From Salarias fasciatus (taxonomy: Eukaryota; Chordata; Actinopteri; Blenniiformes; Blenniidae), in contig NW_021941230.1 of the NCBI RefSeq assembly GCF_902148845.1, positions 15,215,797 to 15,279,796 of the forward strand: a DNA stretch of 64,000 nt, read 5' to 3'. The notes below the pieces were generated by a model. That model was not told the origin of the DNA and searched no databases. It worked only from the letters and a program-made list of their open reading frames with translations. Shown here in pieces: positions 1-11,482 of the stretch (positions are counted from its first letter, which is position 1; each line of letters begins with the position of its first letter). A program made the position numbers and the translations under genes.

Positions 1-3000
1 ATACTGTATGAGTTCTCCATGTGAAACAGAGCACGCTCCATGACCTGGATATGATTACAGCAAAGTACCATCAGTCAGACTAACATTGAAGTGTCATCAG
101 AATACAGTCAGACATAAACAACAGTATTTCAGGTTGTGCCAAATGCTCACCGATAGAGAGAGATCTGTGGAGTTTCCAGCATTGCTGTAGTATGAAACAT
201 CAAGAGCCACCACTTTACCGCTGCTCAGGAAACCAACCTGCAGCGAGAGAGGAAGAAAGCACTGATGGCTCACAACAGGTTTTACTGATCATAACCAGCT
301 GACCAATCAGACGCCATCATGCCTTGTATTTGCTGTAGAAAGGGTGCCGTCCCCCTGTGACCACCATATCCTCATCGCGGTCCAGCATGCACCTGACCGG
401 CCTCTGTAGCCTGCAACACCAGAGTCACTTAAACTGAGTATGGCCGCAACAAGGTTTCCACGATGAGGCTGAGCGACTTACTTTTTTGCTGCCATGGCAA
501 CCACCGTGGACAAAATGGTCGTCCGGCTCTCCTTCCCGCCAAAACCTCCGCCCATCCTCTTCACCCTGACCACAACACGGTTTGCAGGGACGCCCAGAGC
601 CTTTGCGACCAGAGCCTGAGGTAGAAACATTCAACAGACAGCATTTTTACTCATTTTGTGGAATATTTTTCTGCTCTATTTGTACCTGTGTTTTGCAGTT
701 ACTGTACCTGAGTCTTGGAAGCAGACTGAGTGGAAACAAACAGCTCCATCTCGCCATCCTCTCGGGGTACGGCCAGGGTAACGTTTGTCTCCAGGTAGAA
801 ATGTTCCTGACCTCCAATATGCAGCTCGCCTGTCAAACAGCCAATCAGATGTCAGGAGAGATGGTCACATGGCTCAGGTGACGCACCCTCTCCAAGAAAT
901 GCCTACCTTCCAGTATGTGGTCAGCCTGTTTAAACCCTGCCTCCAAGTCTCCCTGCTGAAGGGTTCTGATTGGTTGATAGAAAGACTTGGCGGCAATGGC
1001 CTCCTGTCAATCATAATAGAAATGAATAAAGGATGCTTCATCCTGATTGGTCCAGAGCGTTTCAGGTGAGCCTCACCTTGATGGTGATGATTGCTGGCAG
1101 CTCTTCATACTCAATGCGAACGGCTTTGGCGGCTCTCTGAGCGTGAAGCTGCGTGTCGGCCACCACGGCGCCAATGATGTGCCCCACGCAGGTCACCTGA
1201 ATAAAGGACAGGACGTTAGCACCCAGAGCGCATCGGGGCAGCTTGATTGGTCAGCGGACAGAAGCTCACCTCGCCGTCAGCGAAGACGGTCTCATCGTAA
1301 TTGATGGGTCCAGTGGCGTTACTGCCGGGGATGTCAGCGGCGAACAGGAAGCAGAGGACGCCAGGAGAACGCTCGGCCACGGATACGTCAATGGAGCTAC
1401 ACACACACACACATACACACAATGTAACCACCAACTACAGTAACTTTTTATAATCAGTTTCACCGTGTGTGTGTGTGTGTTACCGTATGTGTGCGTGGGC
1501 CTTGCTGCTGGTGATGAGCGACAGATACAGCTCGTTCTCGTACAGCGGCACGTCGTCACAGTAAACCGCCTCACCCGTGGCCTGTTTCATGGCGGACAGG
1601 TGCATCATGGGACGTCCCACCACGTCGTCCTGGTTCTGGCCCTTTGGCACCGCCTGCAGGGGGACCAGGTGACAATATCAGGCCGGGTCCTTTGAGGCCC
1701 ACCTGGTGACGGACGGTGTGTTCACTGTACCTGGTAAATCTGGACACTGGAGGGCGTCTGTGGGTGGTAAATCTCTGTTGCGCTCAGACAGTTCGAGGCA
1801 ACGTCGTCCACGTTCACGCCCTGAGGATGGAAAACACGGATTACCTTTAGATCTGACCTGCGATCATCCACTCCAATCAGATGTTCAGGTAAACGCACCT
1901 GGAGGCGGAGCTTCTGCAGAACCGTCAGGTAGAACTTGTAGAAGAGGCTGAGGGCCAGGGTCCGACGGTACGGCACCATACCGCCCGGAGCAGAGGGGTC
2001 CAATACCATCTCCTCAGCCAATGAGGAGCAGGCCTCCTCCAGAAGCTCCTCCCCCCACGACCTGATTGACAGCAGACGTGGTCACTGACTCCGCCCCCCT
2101 CTCCTCCTCTTGCCTCGGGACCAGTTACCTTCCCAACAGTCGGCTTGCCGTCTTTTTGGCGAGCACCGTATTCGCCGCCATTCCGCCGTAGCTCAGCCTC
2201 AAGTCCTCCACCACATCGGTCCCGGGGACGAAAGTGACGCTCATCGCCGCCGTGACGATGCTGATGTCGTCCTCACGACGGGGCGACTGTTTGAAGGCGG
2301 AGACGAACTGAGTCTGAGGGAAGCAGAAAGTCTGTGAGGTGACTGACAGCAGCGGCCAGGAAGAAGGCGTACAGTGGTTTCTAGGTGATAAAATGTGGTT
2401 GCGAAGCGACGTGTCGCTCACCCTGCGGCTGTACGGGATGAGGATGGAGAGCAGCACCTCCTGCGGGCGCACTGCTGTCCTTCTGTAACCTGTGAAGAAG
2501 CCGTCGTCCATGCGAAGCTCATGGCTGCCTCCTGGTGACATTCCAGGTTCAGAGGTCAGAGTTTTCAAATGAAATCCATAGAGTAACTGAAGTTTCAGTG
2601 GATTTCAAAAGTTCCACCTTTGTCCATCAGAGTGAGTCTGCAGCCGGCGGCCATGAAAACTGGGTTGAGGTCTGAGATGGGACTGGCGGTCATGATGTTT
2701 CCACCTACAGCCTGGAAACACAGGAAGCAGAACACAGACGGGTCCTGAAACAGCGGGGAGCAGCGCGAGGGTCTGGACCTGGAGTCAGAGTCTGAAACCT
2801 CACCGCCACGTTACGAATCTGCTGTCCAGCAAACCAGCGCAGCTGCTCCACAACCGCCCCAAACACCTCAGTCTGATGGGAGGGGAGCGTCTGCATCGCC
2901 CGGCGCAGCACCGCGCCCATGTGGCTGAGCGTGCACGCCGCACCAAACACAATACCTGACCGCACACACATATTCCAACACATTTTTCAGTGAAAGGTTT

Positions 3001-5121
3001 CGTTCTTATCCATCTATGGTAAACGTTCGGAACTCACCGTCGTCAGTGTGTGTCACTGCGGTCAGTTCAGGAATGAAGGTTGGCGCCAAAATGACCGGGT
3101 AGACCATGTTCTTAAACTTCACCTCGATCCCTGAACACAGACGGCGGAGGGATGAACCAATGAGAGAATGAACGGGAGAATGAATGAACAAATATAAGAA
3201 TCAGCGAACGAGACTGACCCACTTCGGTGTTTCCGACCACCACTCGGGCCTCCGGATGTTCCCATTTCAGACGCAGGAACTCGTCCAGGCATGCAGGCTG
3301 CAGCCACGTGGTTCGGTCACCACGGAAACGCAGGGATTTTCTCTTTTGACTTTTAGAGAGAGCCTGAAAAAAAAATGTAAAAACAAATGTTTAATTCTGC
3401 TATATGCTGATGATGTTATGATTTATATATGCTTTCAGTTTCATGACGTTAGCATGTAGGATGTGTGCATCAACCGGGGACACACACCACATGTGTCGAC
3501 AAAACAGTAACTGTGTAAAACAAATGCTTCAAAACATGACTGATTCTGATCACAACATGCAGTGTGTGTGTTTACGTTTGTGTGTTTACCATCAGCTCAG
3601 GAGGAAAGATGACTTCCTGTGTTGGGTCAAATGGTTTGAACTCTGCGGCGTTGAACAGAGGCGTGGCCCCCTGCGGACACGCTCACAGTTCAGGACCAAC
3701 GAAAACACGAAAAACTGAATAAACCTGTTAAGAAACAGATCGACCTCTGACCTCCTCCTCCTCCTCCTCGCCAAGACTCCTCTCAGCTGCGCTCCCGTTG
3801 GTCAGACAGCAGCCGTTCTGCCGACCTCCGCCTCCACAGCACCCACCCTCCTGCATGGAGGAAGACTGTCACCTTTCGTATTTACTCACTATCAGTCCTG
3901 AATGAATCACAGACTCTGACCTCCGGGGTCACCTGCTCTCAACCCAATGGTTCATTCACCTTTTTTGTGCTTGAATGTGTGAAATCTGTCTGGAGCAGAT
4001 CGTTGAACAGGTCATGAAAACAAATCTGATATTGCACCATCGTCACAGCCACCAGAGACTTGCTCGGACCTGGTTTTCTTCCAGTTTAAAGCTGGTTTTG
4101 GCTCACAGTTCCATTCATTTTTCCACTGGTTGGAAACAGGTTTGCAGGCTGCTCCCAAAACTGACTTTGGTCTGATTTTCTGTATGTTTTATTAGAGGCA
4201 TTTGAACTTTGGTTTTTAGACAGGATTGAACCCAGTTTAAGACCAGCTGCCAGACTGATAATGGACTCGTCTGGTAGCTGCTTCAGGTCTGGTTTTGGTC
4301 TGGTTTGAACCCTACTTTGGTAAAATCTTCTGGACTGATCTGAATGTTATTTCAGTCAAGCTTTAAGATTGGTTTTAATCAAGTTTGAAACCAGTAATTG
4401 AATGTGTTTGAAAGTTTTTGGCTTTGTTTTAGACTATTTTGGGCGTTCTCCTGAGAACTCGATGTCTTCCTGGGCTGAAGGTGGAAACGCTGTCCGTGCT
4501 CACCACAGTGAAGGTCCTGTATCCCTCCAGGATTGGTCGGTACCCGGTGCAGCGGCACAGATTCCCTGAGAGGAAAAAGCACTGTGACTCTGATGTGTCC
4601 TCCTGCATGCTGCTGCTGATGTGGGCGTTTGGATGACGTGTTCCCGTACCTTGGAAAGCCTCCTCCACGTCGCCCATGGTCGGGGTGGGGTTGTTCCTCA
4701 GCAGAGCGTACATGGACATGACGATGCCGGGGGTACAGAATCCGCACTGCGACCCGTGAGACAGGGCTATTCGCTCCTGAAGGATGGAAATCATCTGCTT
4801 ACAGGGCTGAATCGTCTTTGACCAAAGTTTTTTTTTTTTTTATCTAATTGCAGAAACAAACAATTTCCACCTTTTTCTTTCCTACTCTTCAGACGTCCCT
4901 ACTCAACTATGGTGACAGATTTTTAAAGCCTGAAGGACTTGGTCCTCTCTTCTTCTGTGGTTTACCTGGACCGGGTGCAGCTTCCTGGCCACGCTGCCAA
5001 TGCCCTCCACGGTTGTCACGGCAACCAGGTGCAGGGAGCAGAGTGGGGCGAGGCAGGCGTTCACGGCATGATGTCTGAATATGGCTAAAGAACCAACTGT
5101 GGACTCCAGGAGAGGATTCAG

Positions 5122-5167
<46 letters not shown>

Positions 5168-5281
5168 GTGAAGGATACTGGAGCTGGTTGGTATCTGTTT
5201 GGTATCTTGACAACATGACAGTGCACGCTCCACATCCACCTTCAGCACATCCCAGTTTAGTTCCTGTTAAACCCACTTAGT

Positions 5282-5342
<61 letters not shown>

Positions 5343-6589
5343 AACACAGTTAAACTGTAATAACAGTTTTCTGTTTGATGTCTGTGGTTGCTGTCACATT
5401 AAGTACAGGTTGAAACTGCTGTTACTTTGTAACCGGACGCTTCCTATCAGGACATTTGCGTGGTTGTTTTGTGACTTTGAGGGAGCTGCTGTGGTCGTGA
5501 AAGCGTTGGACTCGGACCCCACGGTCAGTGACCTGACAGTCAGCAGCCTGTAAACTCCAGGTAATAAAAAATGAATTCAAACAGCAGCTGCATCCGTGTA
5601 AAAACTGCTTTTTGCTCTGTCTTTTTTTTTTTTTTGCCTCATAAAACGAGAGAAACGGTGAAAAATAAAGGTCGGAGTGTGTGGCTGAAGGTCGTCACAG
5701 AGACAGGAGAGCAGGTCGAAGTCCAGCCGCTGCTCTGTGTTTACACCATTCTCATTTCTGTATGTTTTGTTCTTACATTTTCTCCTCAGATATGTCAGCA
5801 GTGTCATCTCGGGATCCACCTGCTTCTCAACAATCTACACCAAAAACACACACAAAAACAAACAGAAAAATTAATTTTATGAATGGAATCAGCAGCAGAG
5901 TTTCCACGACAAAATTTAAAGCTGAATCTGCAGGAAAAAAAATAAGCCTGGCAGCAACTTTCAGGTCCTAACACTGATTCCTGAGCGAGGACCATCCGGT
6001 TAATTTTCCATGTCTTGGAATCCTGGCCTGTGCAAAAGGTGAATCGGTGCAGTAAATGTTTGTTGGAGTCGCCAGGCTCTGTCACACAGAGGATTATTGA
6101 CAAATTCACCACAGTCATTTGATGCTACACTTTTAATTCAGCGTGTTAATTTCTTTCACATCCACACAACTCATGACTTCACATTTTCTACATTTTTCAG
6201 CTTCAGCAGGCTCATTCACTCCTGTAAAGGGATGCTTTACGTTACATCTTCTTTACAACTTTACAAAAAATAAATTTAAAAATGTTCCTGCACAAACACG
6301 TGATTTCCTGTATTATTAATTAAACATATCAATAAAAGTAATAATAAATTATCCTTCCCTCATTTATCAAATTATAAGGTAAAAACTGCATCGGTTAAAG
6401 ATGGAAAAAAATTATATTCAGAACTCCGTTTAAAATGCGTCTAATTTAAACTTCGTGGGATTTATCTTTTACCTTTTTGCCATTAACAAAGAAGATGAGC
6501 TCCTCAGACCAGGACTCGGACCGGGTCTTGGTTCCGGCTCCGGTCCCGTTCACCTCCAGTGCTCCGCCGATGCGCTGCGTCCTCTCCAT
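1..6589 (-). CDS. xdh: Xanthine dehydrogenase/oxidase, 5' two thirds (runs off left edge)
   Basis: Molybdo-flavoprotein of purine breakdown (hypoxanthine to xanthine to urate, NAD+ or O2 as acceptor), cytosolic. About 23 exons are visible, up to roughly human residue 860 of 1,333. Exon 1 (6473-6589) starts MERTQ and ends FFVNGKK. Exon 2 (5777-5834) has LLTYLRRK. Exon 3 (about 5164-5275) has the first 2Fe-2S motif [10 protein letters not shown]. Exon 4 is 4966-5074. Exons 5 and 6 (4650-4776, about 4504-4565) carry the second cluster ([15 protein letters not shown]). FAD-domain exons lie at about 3755-3855, 3590-3672, 3220-3365, 3038-3128, 2805-2955 and 2625-2712 ([13 protein letters not shown]), then 2423-2540 and 2129-2310. 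Linker and molybdopterin exons follow at about 1900-2064, 1733-1822, 1489-1655, 1272-1394, 1077-1197, 915-1005, 712-834, 482-612, 319-410, 150-238 and 1-55. The motif GGGFGGKE carries the active-site Glu that marks XDH; aldehyde oxidases lack it. The glutamate run EEEEE near 3760 looks like a simple-repeat expansion. Confidence 0.95.
3385..3425 (+). mobile_element. Possible LINE reverse-transcriptase scrap (YADD box)
   Basis: An intronic stretch of xdh reads [13 protein letters not shown] on the plus strand, a good match to reverse-transcriptase motif C of LINE elements. Only about 40 bases look related, so chance similarity is possible. Confidence 0.3.
3930..4430. repeat. Degenerate CTGGTTTTGGTCTG-rich repeat in an xdh intron
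   Basis: Short related words (CTGGTTTT, GGTCTGATTTT, GGTTTGAACCC) recur many times over about 500 bases with no fixed period. It reads as a decayed tandem repeat. No coding signal. Confidence 0.4.
5123..5165. repeat. (CA)n microsatellite touching the xdh exon 3 donor
   Basis: About 21 CA units. On the minus strand this is a GT tract that directly follows xdh exon 3 and supplies its splice-donor GT. Confidence 0.95.
5283..5335. repeat. (CA)n microsatellite just upstream of the xdh exon 3 acceptor
   Basis: About 26 CA units. On the minus strand the GT tract stands where a polypyrimidine tract is expected, followed by TGTCCACTAAG and then the exon. Confidence 0.95.
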
Positions 6590-8103
6590 CCTGTCGCTCT
6601 GCAGTGATCCGGACGGCGGTCTCCCGCTGGACCGACTCCTCAGATAGAGAGGTGTGTCCTGTGGGACCCGAAGCACGGACAAACCCCTCCTCCCCCCAAC
6701 AAGCCCGATCAGTGGAGCCCACCGGAGCCGAACCTGGTGCCGCTATCAGGGCCTCCGGAATCCGGCGTAAAATCCCATCTCAGACCAAAGGGTGGAGGAT
6801 TAAACCACAACAGATCAATTTTCTGATGATTTCTCAACGAAGTCCTGAATGGATGAAGCGCAGCGGACAGACGATCTGATTGGCTCCCAGAAGACAGAGA
6901 AAGTCATCCTGCCTCTTCAAGGTAATCATTCACCTTCAGGTCAAAGCTCACACACAGACACAGTGACATTCACTGTAATCTGATTACTCGGTAACGCAGC
7001 GATGCATCCGGCGGCGTGACTGAGCACGGATGAAAATATTTGATTTTATATAGACATATAAAAAATGAATTAAATTATTCTAAACATGACATGACAGTCA
7101 AAATGAAAAAATTATTTAGAGAAATTCATAATAAAAGAAAAAATGTGGATAACTGAAAGAAAATACTGAAAAAAGATGGTTTTTAGTTTTTACACTTTCC
7201 CAATAACGACGTAAAAAGGAAAGCCAGCTAGTAATACAAACTTCATGATAAACAAATCAAACCATGGCTGTAGTAAAAATCAAATAAGAGACAGAGTAAA
7301 CAGAGTGGACTCTGTTGGCTCTCTGGCCTCAGTCTTCCTTCACACAGTATTCACATTAGTTTGGCCTCATTTCCTCTTCATGTGATCTGAATCGTTTGGA
7401 TTCACCCTCAGATATCCGGAAGCCTCCAAAAACTCAGACTGAAGCTGAAAACCTCAAAGTAAAAAATAAAGATAACAGAAATTACTACAGTTTGCTCTCC
7501 ATATTTACCACACTTTGATGAAAAGCTCTGGGAACAGACGAAGAGTCAGGGAGATGTGTGGACCGTTCCAGCTGAAAGCGCTGTTAAATGAGCTGCTGAG
7601 TTCAAAGTTTGAGGTGTTTTTGTTTCTCAACGAAGTGAGAAAAATGATCTGGCATCCAGCTGGAGTTCAAAAAGATTATTCATTAACACGCACAAACACA
7701 CACACAGAGGGTTTGAATGGGCCTCTGGGTAATGGGTGACGCCGATTAACGCATCCTGAATTTAAACCCGATACGAAATTAACAGAATAAGCGACATTAA
7801 AATACACGATTGTTCGATTCGATCATATCTCTCTGCATATGATTCCATCTTTCAGACCCGTGATCTGTAGAACAAACCAGCTGTTAGAACCGTTGGAGCC
7901 TGGAATGATGAATCAGATTCAAAGCTTCAGGACTGTTTTGAAAATGCAGATTGGGAGCTGTTGACTCAGGACGCAGACCTGAAAAGACCATCGGAGTACT
8001 TCCCCCTAGCCAGCAGCAGTGGCTGGACCATAATGCTCAGGGCACCGGTTTCCTGAGACGCACAAAACAGAAGAAATCTTCACCAAAACTTGATCGTATC
8101 GTA
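6590..8103. other. Intergenic: xdh promoter side, nothing recognised
   Basis: The stretch from the xdh start to the adcy8-like poly(A) signal holds AT-rich single-copy-looking DNA. Short ORFs here (for example 7515-7739 and 7951-8316) match nothing I know. The xdh promoter must lie just above 6590, where the sequence is moderately GC-rich; no clear TATA box was seen. Confidence 0.6.
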
Positions 8104-8109
8104 TTTATT
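8104..8109 (-). promoter_or_regulatory. Poly(A) signal AATAAA of the adcy8-like gene
   Basis: AATAAA on the minus strand about 270 bases past the adcy8-like stop codon, giving a short 3' UTR. Confidence 0.6.
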
Positions 8110-8378
8110 GTTTCACTCAAAAACATCATAACAAAAGATTCCTACTGGTTCGCTAACAACAATACCAGTCATTTATGTAAAATAACAGGAATAAAGCAGT
8201 TGGGCACATGTCACAACCACAGACCACCCAGAGGACACGGACTGGACCAGAGGAACAGTTCTTTCATCCTGATGTTGATGCTTCCATGGATCCGTTCATC
8301 TTCTTCAGCTCACTGAAGTCCCACTCTGGAGACTGAGGATGTTAGAAATGCTTCCAGAAACCCGCAGGTGTGCCGGTC

Positions 8379-10211
8379 CTAGGAGGCCTGCACCAGGTGG
8401 AAGCCTCCGTTCTCCTCCCTCAGCCGCTCCCTCTTCCGGGCCTGGACCAGACTGTAGACCACGGCGCCCAGCGTGTTCCTGTTCAGAGTCAAGCCCCGCC
8501 CGCCGGCGCGCTCCAGCACGCTCCAGCGCTCCTCTCGGCTGCTCATGAAGAAGGTGCAAACCTGAGATGAGACGAGGAGAACGGATCTCACCCTCACTCG
8601 TCTCACTCTTGGATTCTTAGGTTTTAATCTTGGATTCTAATCCTTCTTCTTGGATTTTTATCCTTCTTAAAATAACAAATTCCCAAATGAAGTTGATGAA
8701 TTTCCCAAAAAAAACTCATATTTAAAATCACCAAACTCATATTTACCAAACATGAAAAGCCTTTAAAAATGACTTCTTTCATCCTCACGCATGACTTCTT
8801 CTACATTCTGATTCCTCTTTTCTCATAGTCTTTTTTAAAGGGACTCAAAATGAAGATTTAACATCATCACAGGAGTTTTCCAAAATATATTTTCTCAAAT
8901 TTTTGATATTTTCAGATTTACTGAAGATATATTCCTCAAATTCAAGATTTTTTTCACAGTGATGAAGAACTAATTTCTGAGTATGAGAGTTCTTTAAAGA
9001 GCTTCTTCAACATTTTGGCAAATTGGCCCATTTAGCGCGATTCCTTAGTCATTTCGAACAGCATACTTACTTTTTTTGTGAGGGCGAGCTGTTGTTTATT
9101 CAGAGGTGAGTCGGGGAAGGTTTTCAGGACGGACACAATGGAGATGAACGGTATTTTTGGTTCCCCTTGTCAAACTCATCAAATACACAATCCAACAACC
9201 CCAAAACACTTTGGTGGACACGTTATAATCCACACATTCACTACGCTGTGAAATATTGACGCAAAATTACCAGATTGAGTTGTTTATGCGAAGATTGCTA
9301 AGACGGAACTACTTACTAAACATGGCGTCTGGGCGTAATGATTTCAAAAGAAAAAGTAGTTCCCAGTATTTGCTTCAGTGTCGTAACGCCACAATATTAT
9401 TTGTTGGTGTTCCACAGTGCAGTGAATGTGCGGATTATAACGTGTCCACCAAAGTGTTTTGGGGTTGTTGGATTTTGTATTTGATGAGTTTGACGAGGGG
9501 GAACAAAAATACCATCCACTCCCATTGTGTCCGTCCCGAAAACCTTCCCCGACTCATCTCTGAATAAACAACAGCTCGCCCTCACAAAAAAGTAAGTGTG
9601 CTGTTCGAAATGACTAAGGAATTGCGCTAAATGGGCCAATTTGCCAAAATGTTGAAGTATCGCTTTAAAGACAAAAAATTAGCTTCTTTTCAGAATTAAA
9701 CGGAGAACTTACGCATGTTTCAAGTTGCTTTTTTATTTTAAAAATTATTGAGTTTTTTCTAATGCATTTTTTTTTCAAATATCAGGATTTTTTCCATCAT
9801 TTATTGAAATTAACAGAAATTTGCAACTTATTTGCATAGTGAAAAAAAAACATCTGGAAGAGAGGTCTTCCATTCAAGACTTTTTTTAAATATTTATTAA
9901 CCGAGATTCCCTGGAATGATTCCATATTTCTGCTAGAATATATATTTAATAAATCATTTATACATCACACTGTACGTAATACTTCTCATAATTGTGGAGA
10001 TATTTTCTGGTCTTTGTGAGAAGCGGAGTTTGAGGGCCGGACTCACCGGGCCGTGACGCTCGCTGAAGCCTTTGATGAGAATGTTCCCTCTGAGCTGCCG
10101 TAGGAAGCCGTGCTCCACCAGGATGGAGCTGGTGGATTCTGGGACCTGAGGAGGAAGGGAGGGGGGGCGTGTCGGCTCTCTGTTCAGGGTCTGAGGACAC
10201 ACCGTCAGCCT

Positions 10212-10252
<41 letters not shown>

Positions 10253-10418
10253 AGCTCACCTGGATGCGCCCGCTCACTCCGGTGCTCTCCATGCGGCTCG
10301 CCATGTTCACCGTCATCCCCCAGATGTCGTACTGAGGTTTCGTGGCGCCGATGACGCCAGCGATGACCGGACCGTGAGCGATTCCTGCACATCGTGGTTT
10401 TAAAATGATGAAAACAAT

Positions 10419-10459
<41 letters not shown>

Positions 10460-11432
10460 GCTGTTGTGTTCAAAACACAGTAAGGTGTGTGTCGGCGTAC
10501 CGACTCTCAGCTGGAAGTTGCTGTTGGTCTGTGTGTTGATGTGATTCAGAGATTCCATCATGGCGAGAGCGAAGAGGACCAGCTCACTGAGGTGGTGCCA
10601 GCCATCCTCACACTCCTGAACACACACATAGAATCAACGCGTGTTGACAGCGTCAGTGTAAACAGGAAGTGATGTCACGACAGGACTCACCTGTCGGTCA
10701 GGTGAGAGGCCTGAAGCCGCCATGTAGCAGCTCCCGATGGTCTTAATCTTCTCCACCTCCTCAAAGTAACACTCCTCCAACAGCTAAACACACACACACG
10801 GCATGCTATGTTACCAGCGTGTGTGTGTGTTGTCTGGTTGTGTGTTTGTGTGTTTGTGTCTTGTCCACCTGGTCGAAGTCGCTGATGATGTGGTTGAGGA
10901 GTCGCAGACACTCCACGTGTTGATCGACCAGCTCTTTCTGCTCGTAGAAATCAGAGAAACCAGGAAGTGATGCGAAGAGGACGCCGACACGCTCGTACGA
11001 CTCCGAGTACAGGTCCTGGCAACGAAACGCAACAAATGTCAAAAATTCTCAACAATTCCAGAGACGGAAAGCCTGAAAGCGGCCGCCATGTTTGCGCCGC
11101 TGCACCTCGTTGTTGGCGTCTCTCTGCAGGAAGTGCTGAGCGACGTGCGCCGGCAGGATGTTGAGCAGGAGACACTCGTTGTGCTCCTGCAGCTCCTTCA
11201 TGTCCTCCACCTCCTTCCTGGCCTGCAGGCGCCACAGGAAGTCCAGCCGCGCCGTGGCCTCCAGCTAACCGACAGGAAGAAGACAGAGCGGTGACTTCCT
11301 GCTCCGGCCGGCGCCGGTGCTGCGCGCGTGGCGGCGTCACCTGTCGGCTGTTGTAGAGGACGGCCATCATGAACATCAGCATGAGCACCACGCACACGCC
11401 GCGCCGGCACAGGTGATGAGACCTGCGGGAAT

Positions 11433-11482
<50 letters not shown>

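Noticed and set aside
1-6589. Identity as aldehyde oxidase
   Set aside because: The molybdopterin motif is GGKE, with the Glu typical of xanthine dehydrogenase, and the N-terminal exons are closer to XDH.
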